From the NCBI GenBank assembly GCA_019695235.1, contig JAIBAI010000024.1:1-41329 (forward strand): a DNA stretch of 41,329 nucleotides. The letters are read 5' to 3'. The stretch comes from Bacteroidia bacterium (GTDB lineage: Bacteria > Bacteroidota > Bacteroidia > M30B66). Of the stretch, positions 31,557-41,006 are shown in pieces (the first letter of the stretch is position 1; each line of letters starts with the position of its first letter). A program made the position numbers and the translations under genes. The notes beneath the pieces were generated by a model that saw only the letters and a list, made by a program, of their open reading frames with translations, was not told the origin of the DNA and ran no database searches.

Positions 31557-33353
31557 ATGAAAAAATTGCATTTGTACATATCATTTTTAGCATTATTTTC
31601 AAGCCTTTTGTTAGGGGCTCAGGAGATTAAATTTTCCGGAACTGTATCTAAAACAAAGGTATCTGTTGGTGAGCGCTTTCAGTTGAGTTATTCAATCAAT
31701 ACTAATGCAAGCACCTTTAATGGGCCGGATTTATCGGCTTTTGATGTTTATACCGGCCCCAATCAGACCTTCACAACGAATTATGTAAATGGGCAGCTTA
31801 CCCAATCGCTGACCTATTATTATCACCTATCTGCACGCAAACCGGGAAAAATTTCCATAGGTGCTGCAAGGATAAATGTTGGCGGCAGAACTTTACAGTC
31901 AAACACGCTCGAACTTGAAGTAAGTAACGCAAGCCAACCAGCAAACCAGGGGCAGCACAAGCAGGGCAACACAACTGGTGCAGCATCCAATGGGCAAGGC
32001 AACAACTTGTTCATCAGGGCACATATCAGCAAATCAACGGCTTTTCTGGGCGAGCCCGTCACGGTTATATACAAAGTGTATAATCGTTATCCGATGGTGA
32101 ATTTCTCAGATGTAAAAATCCCATCGTTTAACGGATTTTATACAGAAGAAATTGCATTGGATAAAAACGGGAAGGGGGTCTCTGAGACAGTTGGTGGCAT
32201 TCAGTACACCACCTTAGAAATAAAGCGCACCCTGCTAATTCCACAGAAAACAGGGAAATTAGAAATCCCTACGCTGGATGCCAGTTTTATAGTACGTGAG
32301 CGGGTAGCACCTCAAAGTATTTTTGACCAAATTTTAGGTGGTTCTTACCGTGATACCGAAGTGAAAGTAAAAAGTATTCCGTTGAGTATAGAGGTTTTGC
32401 CGCTTCCACTTGCGGGTAAACCAACAGATTTCACAGGCGGGGTGGGACAATTCAGTTTTGATGTTAGTTCAAGTACTACCAAACTAAAAGCCGGGGATGC
32501 GTTTAACTTAAATTTAAAAATTCAGGGCAAGGGGAATATAAAGCTTATTGACCCACCTAAAATAAATGTACCATCTGAGATTGAACTCTATGACCCACAA
32601 ATCAAAGATGCTGCTCAGGTAAGCTCCGGAGGCATGTCGGGCAGCAAATCGTTTGATTATTTAATGATACCACAAGCAGGAGGCACTTATGAGATTGGCC
32701 CCTTTCAATTCACTTATTTTGACCCTCAAAAAAAGTCATATCAGACAATTAGCTCAGCTGCCATTAGACTGGAAGTAGAAAAGAGTGCAGGCGAGCAACC
32801 GGCTTCAAACCGTTCTGGCAGCGCTACAGGTACAAAGGTGATAGCATCAGATATCAGATACAATAAAACCCTTGTCAAGGCATATACTCCTCTTAATGAG
32901 CAAGGTTTTCTGTTTTCAATGGGATATTTTGTGTGGGCACTCCTACCCTTACTGGCTTTTATTGGTTTGTTGTTGTACAAACGTTACCAGCAAAACAGGT
33001 TTGCGAACCGTAGTTTATACAAAACAAGAGATGCGGGCCATCTGGCAAGAAAGCGACTTCAACGTGCACATGAGCTGAAATCATCGGGTAATAATGATGC
33101 TTTTTATGAGGAAATTTTCAAGGCTTTGTATGGTTATTTAGGCGATAAATTTCAAATAGCTGTGGCAAATCTTAGCCGCGACGTAATAAGGCAGAAACTA
33201 ACAGAACATCAGACTGATACGGAGTTGCAAAACAAGCTTTTTAAGGTACTTGACACTTGTGAAATGGCACGCTATGCCCCCTCGGCTGTTCAGGGCATGC
33301 ACGAAGTTTATCACGACACCACGGAGGTAATTACCGGATTAGAGAAACGTTGA
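31557..33353 (+). CDS. batD: Bat complex protein BatD
   Basis: The 598-aa protein has a signal peptide (LHLYISFLALFSSLLLGAQ) and the typical BatD beginning IKFSGTVSKTKVSVGERFQL. Several immunoglobulin-like beta domains make up the large periplasmic part, including LDASFIVRERVAPQSIFDQI, FTGGVGQFSFDV and IQGKGNIKLIDPP. One transmembrane helix follows near residue 465 (FVWALLPLLAFIGLLLY), then a cytosolic helical tail (LKSSGNNDAFYEEIFKALYG, YLGDKFQ). BatD is required for the Bat system linked to aerotolerance and envelope stress in Bacteroides. It sits 9 bp after batC and 3 bp before batE. Confidence 0.93.
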   Translation: MKKLHLYISFLALFSSLLLGAQEIKFSGTVSKTKVSVGERFQLSYSINTNASTFNGPDLSAFDVYTGPNQTFTTNYVNGQLTQSLTYYYHLSARKPGKISIGAARINVGGRTLQSNTLELEVSNASQPANQGQHKQGNTTGAASNGQGNNLFIRAHISKSTAFLGEPVTVIYKVYNRYPMVNFSDVKIPSFNGFYTEEIALDKNGKGVSETVGGIQYTTLEIKRTLLIPQKTGKLEIPTLDASFIVRERVAPQSIFDQILGGSYRDTEVKVKSIPLSIEVLPLPLAGKPTDFTGGVGQFSFDVSSSTTKLKAGDAFNLNLKIQGKGNIKLIDPPKINVPSEIELYDPQIKDAAQVSSGGMSGSKSFDYLMIPQAGGTYEIGPFQFTYFDPQKKSYQTISSAAIRLEVEKSAGEQPASNRSGSATGTKVIASDIRYNKTLVKAYTPLNEQGFLFSMGYFVWALLPLLAFIGLLLYKRYQQNRFANRSLYKTRDAGHLARKRLQRAHELKSSGNNDAFYEEIFKALYGYLGDKFQIAVANLSRDVIRQKLTEHQTDTELQNKLFKVLDTCEMARYAPSAVQGMHEVYHDTTEVITGLEKR

Positions 33354-33356
33354 AAT

Positions 33357-34130
33357 ATGACAGCAATTTATCGGATTATCATCGTTGTTTTTTGGCTTGG
33401 GTTAAGCATTGGTCAAAATGCTTTTTCTGCCCCGGTTGAGAAACTTTTTGATCAGGGCAATCAATCTTTTCTAAAAGGCGATTACAAGAATGCTGCTCTG
33501 AACTTTGAAGAAATTTTGCAGGAGCATCACCTGAAAAGCCCTGAGCTCTATTTTAATCTGGGTAATTGTTATTTTAAGATGACTGACTACCCCAATGCTA
33601 TTTTAAATTATGAACGTTCATTAAAATTATCATCCGGAGATGAGGATGTATTGTTCAATCTGAATTTGGCCAATAAAAAAATAGAAGACCAGATTGTTGC
33701 CATCCCTGAGTTGTTTTATTACCGTTGGTTCAGGGGACTATACAGCATGTTTGACGCAGGTTTTTGGGCTGTTTTAACCCTGATTCTTTGGTCAATTACG
33801 GTAGCCTTAGGTTTTGTATTTGTATTAGGTTCAACGAGCACATTAAAAAAGGCAGGTTTTTATGGGGCTATTTTCAGTCTATTAATGAGTATAGGCGTGT
33901 TCGCTTTAAGCTGGGCAAGCCATCGGGCAAGTTATTTGCAAAATGAGGCAATTGTTTTTGCCGGAAGTGTTTCAGTAAAAAGTGCTCCAACGGAAACCAG
34001 TACAGGGCTATTTTTACTGCATGCCGGAAGTAAGGTAAAAATCAGTGACCAAATAGATACCTGGGTAAAAATCAGAACGGCAGATGGCAATGAAGGTTGG
34101 ATTTTACTTTCTGACGTAGAAGTGATTTGA
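33357..34130 (+). CDS. batE: TPR and SH3 domain protein BatE
   Basis: The 257-aa protein begins with a signal or anchor helix. Two TPR repeats follow (LFDQGNQSFLKGDYKNAALN and ELYFNLGNCYFKMTDYPNAI), then two transmembrane helices (FWAVLTLILWSITVALGFVF, and YGAIFSLLMSIGVFALSW). The C-terminal SH3-like domain is VKSAPTETSTGLFLLHAGSK and VKIRTADGNEGWILLSDVEV. The SH3 fold should bind peptide or glycan at the periplasmic face. It is the last gene of the operon and is followed by the convergent DUF2400 gene after 16 bp, with no clear terminator hairpin. Confidence 0.92.
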   Translation: MTAIYRIIIVVFWLGLSIGQNAFSAPVEKLFDQGNQSFLKGDYKNAALNFEEILQEHHLKSPELYFNLGNCYFKMTDYPNAILNYERSLKLSSGDEDVLFNLNLANKKIEDQIVAIPELFYYRWFRGLYSMFDAGFWAVLTLILWSITVALGFVFVLGSTSTLKKAGFYGAIFSLLMSIGVFALSWASHRASYLQNEAIVFAGSVSVKSAPTETSTGLFLLHAGSKVKISDQIDTWVKIRTADGNEGWILLSDVEVI

Positions 34131-34146
34131 GCGCCAGAGCAATAAT

Positions 34147-34944
34147 TTAGGAGGCAGCATTCACACCCATCCCAAAAAGAGCAAAATCATACTTCACCGG
34201 GTCATTGGGGTCGAATTGTTTCAAACGTTCAGTTAATTCAACCACTGCCAGCCAATCATCCTGCTTTCGCTGCAATAGTTGCAGTTGCCTGGCAACGCGA
34301 CCTGAATGTACATCCAGCGGAATCATGAGTTGCGACATATTCAGCTGGCGCCAGATACCAAAATCTACTCCCCTTTTATCTTTACGTACCATCCAGCGTA
34401 AAAACATATTCAAGCGCTTTGCTGCAGCGCCTCGTGCTGGGTTTGATATGTGTTTGCCTACATGTACGGGAGCAGATTCACCCAAAAATCGTTCTCTGAA
34501 CAACAAAATATTATTGTACAAAAGAGTTTCCTCTGTTCTTTTAGCCTGAACAGGCAGGAAAGCATTTTCAAGTGAATGGTATTTGTTAATTAAGTGTTGT
34601 AGTGCCCTAAGAAAAAAAAGACAATCTTGTCCGTTAAATGTGCGATGCACGAATTGCTCAAATGGCTTCAAATCAGTTGGCCCGAAGGAACGTATAAAAT
34701 CAGCAGGGGCGTTATCCATACGCTCCATCAGGCTGTTCGCATTTTTGATGATGGTGCGTCTTTGGCCCCAGGCTATAGTTGCTGTGAGGAAGGCCGCAAT
34801 TTCAATATCTGCCGGGCGACTGAATCTATGGGGAATTGAAATAGGGTCTGGTTCAATAAACGCTTTTCGGTTATAGAAATCAGCGCGTTCTTCAAGCAAG
34901 GTAAATAATTCGTTTTCAGTCAGTTTCTCACCAGTCATCATCAT
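34147..34944 (-). CDS. TIGR02757/DUF2400 family protein
   Basis: The ~265-aa protein matches the TIGR02757 (DUF2400) family, whose function is unknown. Diagnostic blocks are DFYNRKAFIEPDPISIPHRF, EIAAFLTATIAWGQRRTII, LFFLRALQHLINKY, RLNMFLRWMVRKDKRGVDFG and MIPLDVHSGRVAR. A weak structural relation to HhH DNA glycosylases has been suggested for such helical proteins; I treat that as unproven. Three consecutive ATGs (34944, 34941 and 34938) are possible starts, and all overlap the end of the upstream gene by 11-17 nt. Translation is therefore coupled to the preceding acidic protein. Confidence 0.9.
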   Translation of the reverse strand: MMMTGEKLTENELFTLLEERADFYNRKAFIEPDPISIPHRFSRPADIEIAAFLTATIAWGQRRTIIKNANSLMERMDNAPADFIRSFGPTDLKPFEQFVHRTFNGQDCLFFLRALQHLINKYHSLENAFLPVQAKRTEETLLYNNILLFRERFLGESAPVHVGKHISNPARGAAAKRLNMFLRWMVRKDKRGVDFGIWRQLNMSQLMIPLDVHSGRVARQLQLLQRKQDDWLAVVELTERLKQFDPNDPVKYDFALFGMGVNAAS

Positions 34945-35545
34945 CGCCCAGTAGCGTCTCTTCATCAAGGATTTCCCAGGCTGACTCTTCAGGTGCTTTA
35001 TCAGAAGCATTCATGCGTTCCATTAACTCCTCCTGTACTTCATCATACAAAAGTGTTAATCTTACAACATCTTCTTCGCCCAGGTGTTGAAAAAATATTC
35101 GGTGGAGGTAATCGTCCCAAATTTCCTTGATTTGCTCAGCGCTTATCTGGTCGGCAGCTTCGCGTTCAGCTTTTGCAAGCAGGTAGTTCACCACCCAATC
35201 TTTGTCGGCAGGTACCACCCAGAAGATAACCCATGATTCGCCAAACAATTCCCAATCACTTGATTCACTCATTAAGCTCGAGGGAAGATCATCAAATTTG
35301 AAGCTGTTCGTATGTATTTCTTCCGGAGAGTACCTGAAATGCATCATTTCTCTTGCTTCCTTTGAGTTAAGCAGTGTTGGTGCAGTAATTTTCGACCTAA
35401 GTTCTGCAATTGATTCTGACCAATGTATATCGTCGTATGCACTAACTGTGTGGCCGTCGCGTAAATGGTATGCAATACGTGCATTATGTAGCAATGCCCA
35501 ACCTGGGAGCTGTTTATCAGAAAGAAAGGAAAGAAATGGAGTCAT
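34928..35545 (-). CDS. Acidic protein of unknown function
   Basis: I do not recognise this 205-aa protein. It has no signal peptide or membrane helix and is markedly acidic at the C-terminus (EEESAW-like region and a final GDDDDW). Tryptophan-rich segments (DWELFGESWVIFWVVPADKDWVVNYLL) and a helical part (DQISAEQIKEIWDDYLHRIFFQ) suggest a soluble folded protein. It is co-transcribed with the DUF2400 gene through an overlap. The ATG at 35545 lies 5 nt after a TAAATTCG box (one mismatch to consensus), giving another leaderless arrangement. Confidence 0.8.
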   Translation of the reverse strand: MTPFLSFLSDKQLPGWALLHNARIAYHLRDGHTVSAYDDIHWSESIAELRSKITAPTLLNSKEAREMMHFRYSPEEIHTNSFKFDDLPSSLMSESSDWELFGESWVIFWVVPADKDWVVNYLLAKAEREAADQISAEQIKEIWDDYLHRIFFQHLGEEDVVRLTLLYDEVQEELMERMNASDKAPEESAWEILDEETLLGDDDDW

Positions 35546-35550
35546 GGCTG

Positions 35551-35558
35551 CGAATTTA
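35551..35558 (-). promoter_or_regulatory. -7-like box TAAATTCG
   Basis: It matches TAnnTTTG at seven of eight positions on the minus strand, 5 nt before the ATG at 35545. Confidence 0.35.
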
Positions 35559-35645
35559 AGTGAATGGCTTCAGAAATTTTTGATCTAATTAAATAGTTTG
35601 TATGTCAATTGCTTTACTTTGCATTTCAATAAACCATACCACTAC

Positions 35646-36770
35646 ATGCGCCAACATTACATTACCTTACTGCTTGCACTGCTATGTGCAGGTCGCAGTC
35701 AAGCTCAAATCACACTTCAAACACAGGATATCCCTGCTGCCGGTGATTCGATGTTCTACAGTGTAGCAAGTATGCCTATGTTTAATTCTCCGGGTTCAGA
35801 GGGGGCCGATCAGACCTGGGATTTCACAGTCTTGAACGCTGCCTCACAGTATGTTGACAAGGTAAGTGCCGTTAATCAAACCAACCTGGTATATGTTTTG
35901 TTTTTTGGTTTACCCGGCAACAATTTCTGTAACCTTGCCAAAACAGAAAACAACGGGCCGAGTTTGCCTTCCCAGACCGGGCTTGAGTTTAGTGATGTTT
36001 ATAATTTTTACCGAAATACTGCCAATGCATTTGTACAGAAAGGTTTTGGCGCCAGTCTGAACGGCATTCCCATTCCTGTGCCCTTCAGTTCACCAGAAAA
36101 GATTTACACCTTTCCACTGACGTATGATCACCGCGATACCTCTGATTATACCTATGAAGTAAGTTTGCCCGGCATTGGTTATTATGGCCGGAAAGCGCAC
36201 AAAACGAACCATGTTGACGGTTGGGGAACCCTCAAAACTGCATACGGTACTTTTGATGTATTGCGTATTCGTTCTGTAATGCAGGCCAGTGATACTATAG
36301 CCTTAGACACGATTGGGCGGGGCTTGCGTATTCCGTTGCCCGAAGAAGTAAAGTACAAATGGGTAGCCAAAAATTATGGTATGCCATTGCTTGAAATGAC
36401 TACTACAAAGTTGCCTGTGGTTGGATTTGAGATACCAAGTAGAATTGTGTACCGTGACTATAAAAAAATTGACACCGGTGTCAACCCAGTAGAAGCAAGC
36501 ACATCTCAGATAAATATATATCCTAATCCGGCAAGTGACTTTGTAATGATTGAAACGGAGCGTCAAAAATCAGGCAGCATGGTTTATGAAATCATATCAG
36601 CTGACGGGCGCTTGGTTCATCGTATAGAAAGGGCGAAGGTTGTATCCGGCAAGGCAATTGAGTTCATTTCACTTGCGGCGCTTCAATTAGACGCTGGTCT
36701 TTATTTGGTAAAAGTTTCCGAAGAAAATGGTCAGAATGTTATTCGACCTCTCATTGTTAATAAACCATAA
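35646..36770 (+). CDS. Secreted protein with T9SS type A sorting domain
   Basis: The 374-aa protein has a signal peptide (RQHYITLLLALLCAGRSQAQ). A beta-rich region of about 270 aa follows without a family I can name (ITLQTQDIPAAGDSMFYS, DQTWDFTVLNAASQY). Such sequences are common in Bacteroidota as orphan T9SS cargo. The last ~80 residues (QINIYPNPASDFVMIETE, YEIISADGRLVHRIE, LDAGLYLVKVSEENG) are a standard type A sorting domain. The ATG at 35646 is preferred over the ATG at 35598, because only it gives a signal peptide and because TTACTTTG (35614-35621) lies between them. The SBBP gene follows after 49 bp with its own promoter. Confidence 0.87.
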   Translation: MRQHYITLLLALLCAGRSQAQITLQTQDIPAAGDSMFYSVASMPMFNSPGSEGADQTWDFTVLNAASQYVDKVSAVNQTNLVYVLFFGLPGNNFCNLAKTENNGPSLPSQTGLEFSDVYNFYRNTANAFVQKGFGASLNGIPIPVPFSSPEKIYTFPLTYDHRDTSDYTYEVSLPGIGYYGRKAHKTNHVDGWGTLKTAYGTFDVLRIRSVMQASDTIALDTIGRGLRIPLPEEVKYKWVAKNYGMPLLEMTTTKLPVVGFEIPSRIVYRDYKKIDTGVNPVEASTSQINIYPNPASDFVMIETERQKSGSMVYEIISADGRLVHRIERAKVVSGKAIEFISLAALQLDAGLYLVKVSEENGQNVIRPLIVNKP

Positions 36771-36779
36771 TGTAATTTG

Positions 36780-36809
36780 TTTGAGTATGGGTGCAGGCCA
36801 GTAATTTTG
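36780..36809 (+). promoter_or_regulatory. Promoter of the SBBP/PKD gene
   Basis: TTTG (36780-36783), an 18-nt spacer and TAATTTTG (36802-36809) match the Bacteroidota consensus. The ATG follows 10 nt after the box. Confidence 0.6.
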
Positions 36810-36819
36810 GACTGCTTCC

Positions 36820-39800
36820 ATGTTTAGGCAATATTTTATGCTGCTTTGTGCAGCAGTCTTATGTTTTTTATTACCCTGTGCAGGGATTTATGCGCAGGAA
36901 TTTGCCCGCTTTGAAGAAAACAAAGGTCAATGGCCTGACCAGGTGGCTTTTCGGGCCGACATTCCTTCCGGGGCAGTTTTTATCGAGAAATCAGGTCTGA
37001 CATGGCATCTCACTGAAGCAGGAGCAGATGGTCATCATGCACCTGCAAACATTCAGCAAAAAGGACATGTGATTCGAATGCAGTTTCCGGGAGCTTCGGT
37101 GCATTCAACAATTAGAGCAGAGCAAGTGCTTGATGGGTACAGCAATTATTTTCGGGGTACAAATCAGCAGTTCTGGGCTGGGAATGTTTTATCATTTAAG
37201 ACCAGTATTATTGAAAACATTTACCCCGGCATTGATTGGAAAGTTTATTCGAATCAGCGTGGTCTTAAATACGACCTTGTGGTTCATCCCGGGTCAGCGC
37301 CTTCAGTTATTCGCATGAAATATCAGGGAGCCGACAAGCTTGAAATTAGGTCAGGAAAGCTCAATATCCATACCAGCATAGGTAAAATAATAGAAGAAGC
37401 TCCCATTGCCTGGCAAGTGATTGATGGTCAGAAAGTAAGTGTACAATGTCGTTTCCGGCTCGACAGGGAAGAAATAACATTTCAAACAGGAAAATACAAT
37501 GAAAAATACGCACTTATAATTGATCCGCAATTAATTTTTGGCTCTTATTCAGGTTCAACAGCCGACAATTGGGGCTTTACAGCTACCTATGACCATTCGG
37601 GCAACACCTATTCGGCAGGCATTGTTTTCGGTGTTGGTTATCCTATCAGCACCGGGGCTTACCAGGAACAATTTGCCGGTGGTCATGGTAGCAGACCGGT
37701 TGACATCGGAATAATAAAATACGACCCAACCGGCAAGCGCCTATACTCAACTTATCTTGGTGGAAGCGGCAATGAGTTGCCGCAAAGTCTCGTGGTAAGC
37801 ACTAACAACGAGTTATTTCTTTTCGGCACGACTGGTTCAGCAGATTTCCCCACCACAACAACAGCGTATAGCCGTTCATTTTCAGGCGGAGAAACAGTTT
37901 CTATCTTAAACAATGGTATTCGTTTCGAGCAGGGTACTGATTTATTTGTTTGTCGGTTTTCAGAGTCGGGAAGCCAGCTGCTCGCATCAACCTTTATAGG
38001 TGGAAGCAAGAATGATGGTTTAAATGTTGCTTCTGAATTGAAATACAATTATGCAGATGATGAAAGGGGAGCCATTATAATTGACGATCAGAACAATGTT
38101 TATGTAGGTTGCAGCAGCAGTTCAACCGATTTCCCCGTTTTAGGCAACGCTTTTCAAACGGTCTATGGTGGGGGGCTGCAGGATGGGGTGGTCGTTAAGA
38201 TGGACATGAACCTCACACGATTATTTTGGAGCTCCTATTTGGGAGGTAATGGTGCTGATGGTATTTTCTCCATTACGCTTGACAAGCCGGGGAACTTGTT
38301 TGTTTGTGGGGGCACCACCTCAGCTAATTTCCCTTTAAGTACCAATGCATACCAGGCTGCCAACGGTGGTGGAAGAGCGGATGGTTTTATCAGTGGTATC
38401 CGGCCAAACGGGCAAACCCTATTCGCTTCCACATTTTATGGTAGTGACACCTACGACCAGGTTTACCTTGTAGCAACAAACAGACAAAACGAAGTTTATG
38501 TGTATGGGCAGACGGAAAAGGGTGGCAACATATATCAGCAGGATTTTAATTGGAAAGAAACCAACGGGAAGCAATTTATTAGCAAGTTCAATAATCAGCT
38601 CACAACACGCATCTGGTCAACAAGTTTCGGAACAGGTAAAACCAAACCAGATATTGCCCCATCTGCGTTTACTGTAGATATCTGCGGGCAGATTTTTGTT
38701 TGTGGCTGGGGTGGCGCTTCTAATTCATCACCTGATGGCGGGCAATTTGGGGGTACCAGTGGATTATCAGTAACGCCGGATGCCTACCAAAGCACTACTG
38801 ATAACAGCGATTTTTATCTGATGGTATTACACGAAACCGAGCAACGTCAGGTGTATGCAAGTTTCTTTGGCGGCCCTGGAAGTTCAGAGCATGTTGACGG
38901 AGGCACTAGTAGATTTGACCGCAGAGGGGTTGTTTATCAATCTGTTTGTGCCGGATGCGGTGGTCGCGATGATTTCCCTACCACTCCCGGGGTATGGTCG
39001 AACGTGAATGGCAGTACCAGTGGATGCAACAATGGGGTATTTAAATTTGATTTCCAGCTGCCTGCTACAGTAGCGTCATTTACCTCACCGCCTATTGGAT
39101 GCATGCCATTTTCTGCCAATTTCTCTAATAGTAGTTCAAATGCAATAAGCTATTCATGGAGGGTGAATGGACAGGAATTTTCTAATGTAGAAAACCCGGC
39201 CTACACCTTTACGCAGGCAGGACAGTATTTGATTGAATTGGTTGCATCAAACCCAAATAGTTGCAATCAGCAAGACACATTTAGAAAATATATTCGGGTT
39301 GTTGCATCTACCTATGATGTATTCGACACTTTGGGCATTTGTTATTTAAGTTCACAAAAGATCGGGCCTTTGTTTCCCGTTGATCCATATTACCAAGTCA
39401 ACTGGACGCCCAGTACAGGTCTTGATAACCCGGCTATTCAAAGCCCATTGGCAAGCCCTGAGAAAAGCACAATGTACCGCCTACTATTGCAATTGGGCAG
39501 TTGTGCAGATACACTTGACCAATATATAAAGGTGCAGTTTGACAGCGTATATGCAGGGCCTGATTTAAACATCTGTCGCGGTCAACAAGTGAATATAGGA
39601 ATGCCGGGAGATGAAACGCAGTATGCTTATGTGTGGAGTCCGGAAGCGTTGTTAAATAAGGTTGATACCACCATGCCGCTTGCTTCGGCAGATGCATCTA
39701 CCTGTTTTACATTGCTACGCACTCCAAAGGATAGCAGTGGTGGCTGTCCGGGGATAGATTCGTTACAGATAATTATCCCTGAAGGTGCTCCACTTGCAGA

Positions 39801-40323
39801 TTTCGAGGTGGAGATGCTTGCCAGTTGCACGGAAGTAAAAGTGTTGATACATAATAAAAGCGAATTGGCTGCATCAAATCATTGGGATTTTGGGCATGAA
39901 CAAAGTCAGTCAGAAAACCCACAAGTGGTTTACCAATACGGGGATACGGTTAAGGTACAGCTTATTGTTTCGAATAATGTTTGTAGTGACACCCTTGATT
40001 TTATTCAACCATTAAAGGACCTCAACACCTTTTTTAAGATTCACGATGTAAATGTATTTACACCTAATGGTGACGGGGAGAATGAATGCTTCAGTCCGGC
40101 ATTACAAAACTTGCCTCCACCGGATGACAAAAATTTTATTCGGTGCACTTCACTGCATATTTTCAATCGCTGGGGGTTTAAAGTATTCGAAAGCATCGAA
40201 ACTGAAGATGGATGTTGGGATGGCAAGAACCAGCAAGGCAGTGACTTACCAGAAGGAACCTATCTGTTTTTATTTGAGGGGCAGGGGCAAAAACTCGAAG
40301 GGACAGTTCTGCTGGTACGTTAA
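36820..40323 (+). CDS. SBBP-repeat, PKD and gliding-motility C-terminal domain protein
   Basis: The 1167-aa protein has a signal peptide (MLLCAAVLCFLLPCAGIYAQ). An N-terminal DUF7948-like domain runs to about residue 240 (FARFEENKGQWPDQVAFRAD, YPGIDWKVYSNQRGLKYDLV). SBBP beta-propeller repeats occupy about 240-745, seen as YSTYLGGSGNE, ASTFIGGSKNDG, WSSYLGGNGADG and ASFFGGPGSSEH, each with an ADFPTT-like partner. PKD-like domains lie near 748-830 and 990-1065 (HWDFGHE). The last ~95 residues (VFTPNGDGENE, LHIFNRWGFKVFES, WDGKNQQGSDLPEGTYLFLF) are the type B gliding-motility sorting domain. It is a large cell-surface or secreted adhesin-like protein exported by T9SS. Confidence 0.94.
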   Translation: MFRQYFMLLCAAVLCFLLPCAGIYAQEFARFEENKGQWPDQVAFRADIPSGAVFIEKSGLTWHLTEAGADGHHAPANIQQKGHVIRMQFPGASVHSTIRAEQVLDGYSNYFRGTNQQFWAGNVLSFKTSIIENIYPGIDWKVYSNQRGLKYDLVVHPGSAPSVIRMKYQGADKLEIRSGKLNIHTSIGKIIEEAPIAWQVIDGQKVSVQCRFRLDREEITFQTGKYNEKYALIIDPQLIFGSYSGSTADNWGFTATYDHSGNTYSAGIVFGVGYPISTGAYQEQFAGGHGSRPVDIGIIKYDPTGKRLYSTYLGGSGNELPQSLVVSTNNELFLFGTTGSADFPTTTTAYSRSFSGGETVSILNNGIRFEQGTDLFVCRFSESGSQLLASTFIGGSKNDGLNVASELKYNYADDERGAIIIDDQNNVYVGCSSSSTDFPVLGNAFQTVYGGGLQDGVVVKMDMNLTRLFWSSYLGGNGADGIFSITLDKPGNLFVCGGTTSANFPLSTNAYQAANGGGRADGFISGIRPNGQTLFASTFYGSDTYDQVYLVATNRQNEVYVYGQTEKGGNIYQQDFNWKETNGKQFISKFNNQLTTRIWSTSFGTGKTKPDIAPSAFTVDICGQIFVCGWGGASNSSPDGGQFGGTSGLSVTPDAYQSTTDNSDFYLMVLHETEQRQVYASFFGGPGSSEHVDGGTSRFDRRGVVYQSVCAGCGGRDDFPTTPGVWSNVNGSTSGCNNGVFKFDFQLPATVASFTSPPIGCMPFSANFSNSSSNAISYSWRVNGQEFSNVENPAYTFTQAGQYLIELVASNPNSCNQQDTFRKYIRVVASTYDVFDTLGICYLSSQKIGPLFPVDPYYQVNWTPSTGLDNPAIQSPLASPEKSTMYRLLLQLGSCADTLDQYIKVQFDSVYAGPDLNICRGQQVNIGMPGDETQYAYVWSPEALLNKVDTTMPLASADASTCFTLLRTPKDSSGGCPGIDSLQIIIPEGAPLADFEVEMLASCTEVKVLIHNKSELAASNHWDFGHEQSQSENPQVVYQYGDTVKVQLIVSNNVCSDTLDFIQPLKDLNTFFKIHDVNVFTPNGDGENECFSPALQNLPPPDDKNFIRCTSLHIFNRWGFKVFESIETEDGCWDGKNQQGSDLPEGTYLFLFEGQGQKLEGTVLLVR

Positions 40324-40371
40324 AGCCATGAATTACTGGATTTAAGAGTTCACCTTATTCTGCGCCTTGCG

Positions 40372-41001
40372 TTAAGGTTCTGTCTTTTGGTTGCAAATTA
40401 AAGCGACCTTTTTTGTTGCTTCACTATGACCTTTAAGAGCGGCCTTTTTCCAGTCGTCACAAGCTCCGACCCTATCTCCGGTATTGAATTTACTCAGCCC
40501 ACGGTTAAAAAGGGCTTCTCCATCTTTCGGTGCAAGGTCAACAGACCTGTTACAGTCAGTTATTGCACCAATTGCATCATCTAATTTTAGTTTGGTAAGC
40601 CCGCGGTTATATAATGCATCGGCATCTTTTGGGTTTAGTGCGATTACTTTGTCGAAATCTTTAAGTGCTGCCTGAAAGTTTTCGAGTGAACTATATGCCT
40701 GCCCACGTTTAAAATAAGCGGTAGGTTCAGATGGGGCAATATCTATAGCCCGGTTGAAATCAAGAATTGCACCTTTATAGTCACACAAATCCATTTTTGC
40801 ATCGCCTCGCAGGTTCCAGGGGATGGTGCATGTTGAGTCAAAATGCATGGCCTTTGTGTATTCAAGTACTGCTAATTGGTACTGACTTAAATTGTGATAT
40901 TCAAAGCCTTTCTTTATGTGTGCTTCAAAGCTTTGACCATTGACAAATTTTGTTGTAAGCACACTAAGGAAAATAAGTATAAATTTAATTTTATGTGTCA
41001 T
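40372..41001 (-). CDS. Secreted TPR repeat protein
   Basis: The 209-aa protein has a signal peptide (KIKFILIFLSVLTTKFVNG) and about five TPR units: HIKKGFEYHNLSQYQLAVLE, NLRGDAKMDLCDYKGAILDF, YFKRGQAYSSLENFQAALKD, LYNRGLTKLKLDDAIGAITD and LFNRGLSKFNTGDRVGACDD. The final repeat ends in DDWKKAALKGHSEA, a common Bacteroidota ending. It is a periplasmic scaffold with unknown partners. The ATG at 41001 is chosen over an ATG 126 bp upstream because it gives a signal peptide and lies 5 nt after a TAACTTTG box with a well-placed TTTG -33 element. Confidence 0.9.
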   Translation of the reverse strand: MTHKIKFILIFLSVLTTKFVNGQSFEAHIKKGFEYHNLSQYQLAVLEYTKAMHFDSTCTIPWNLRGDAKMDLCDYKGAILDFNRAIDIAPSEPTAYFKRGQAYSSLENFQAALKDFDKVIALNPKDADALYNRGLTKLKLDDAIGAITDCNRSVDLAPKDGEALFNRGLSKFNTGDRVGACDDWKKAALKGHSEATKKVALICNQKTEP

Positions 41002-41006
41002 ACTTT

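Noticed and set aside
31140..31571. 143-aa hydrophobic antisense frame in batC that looks like a membrane protein
   Set aside because: The Leu/Phe richness is only the complement of the CAG/CAA glutamine tract.
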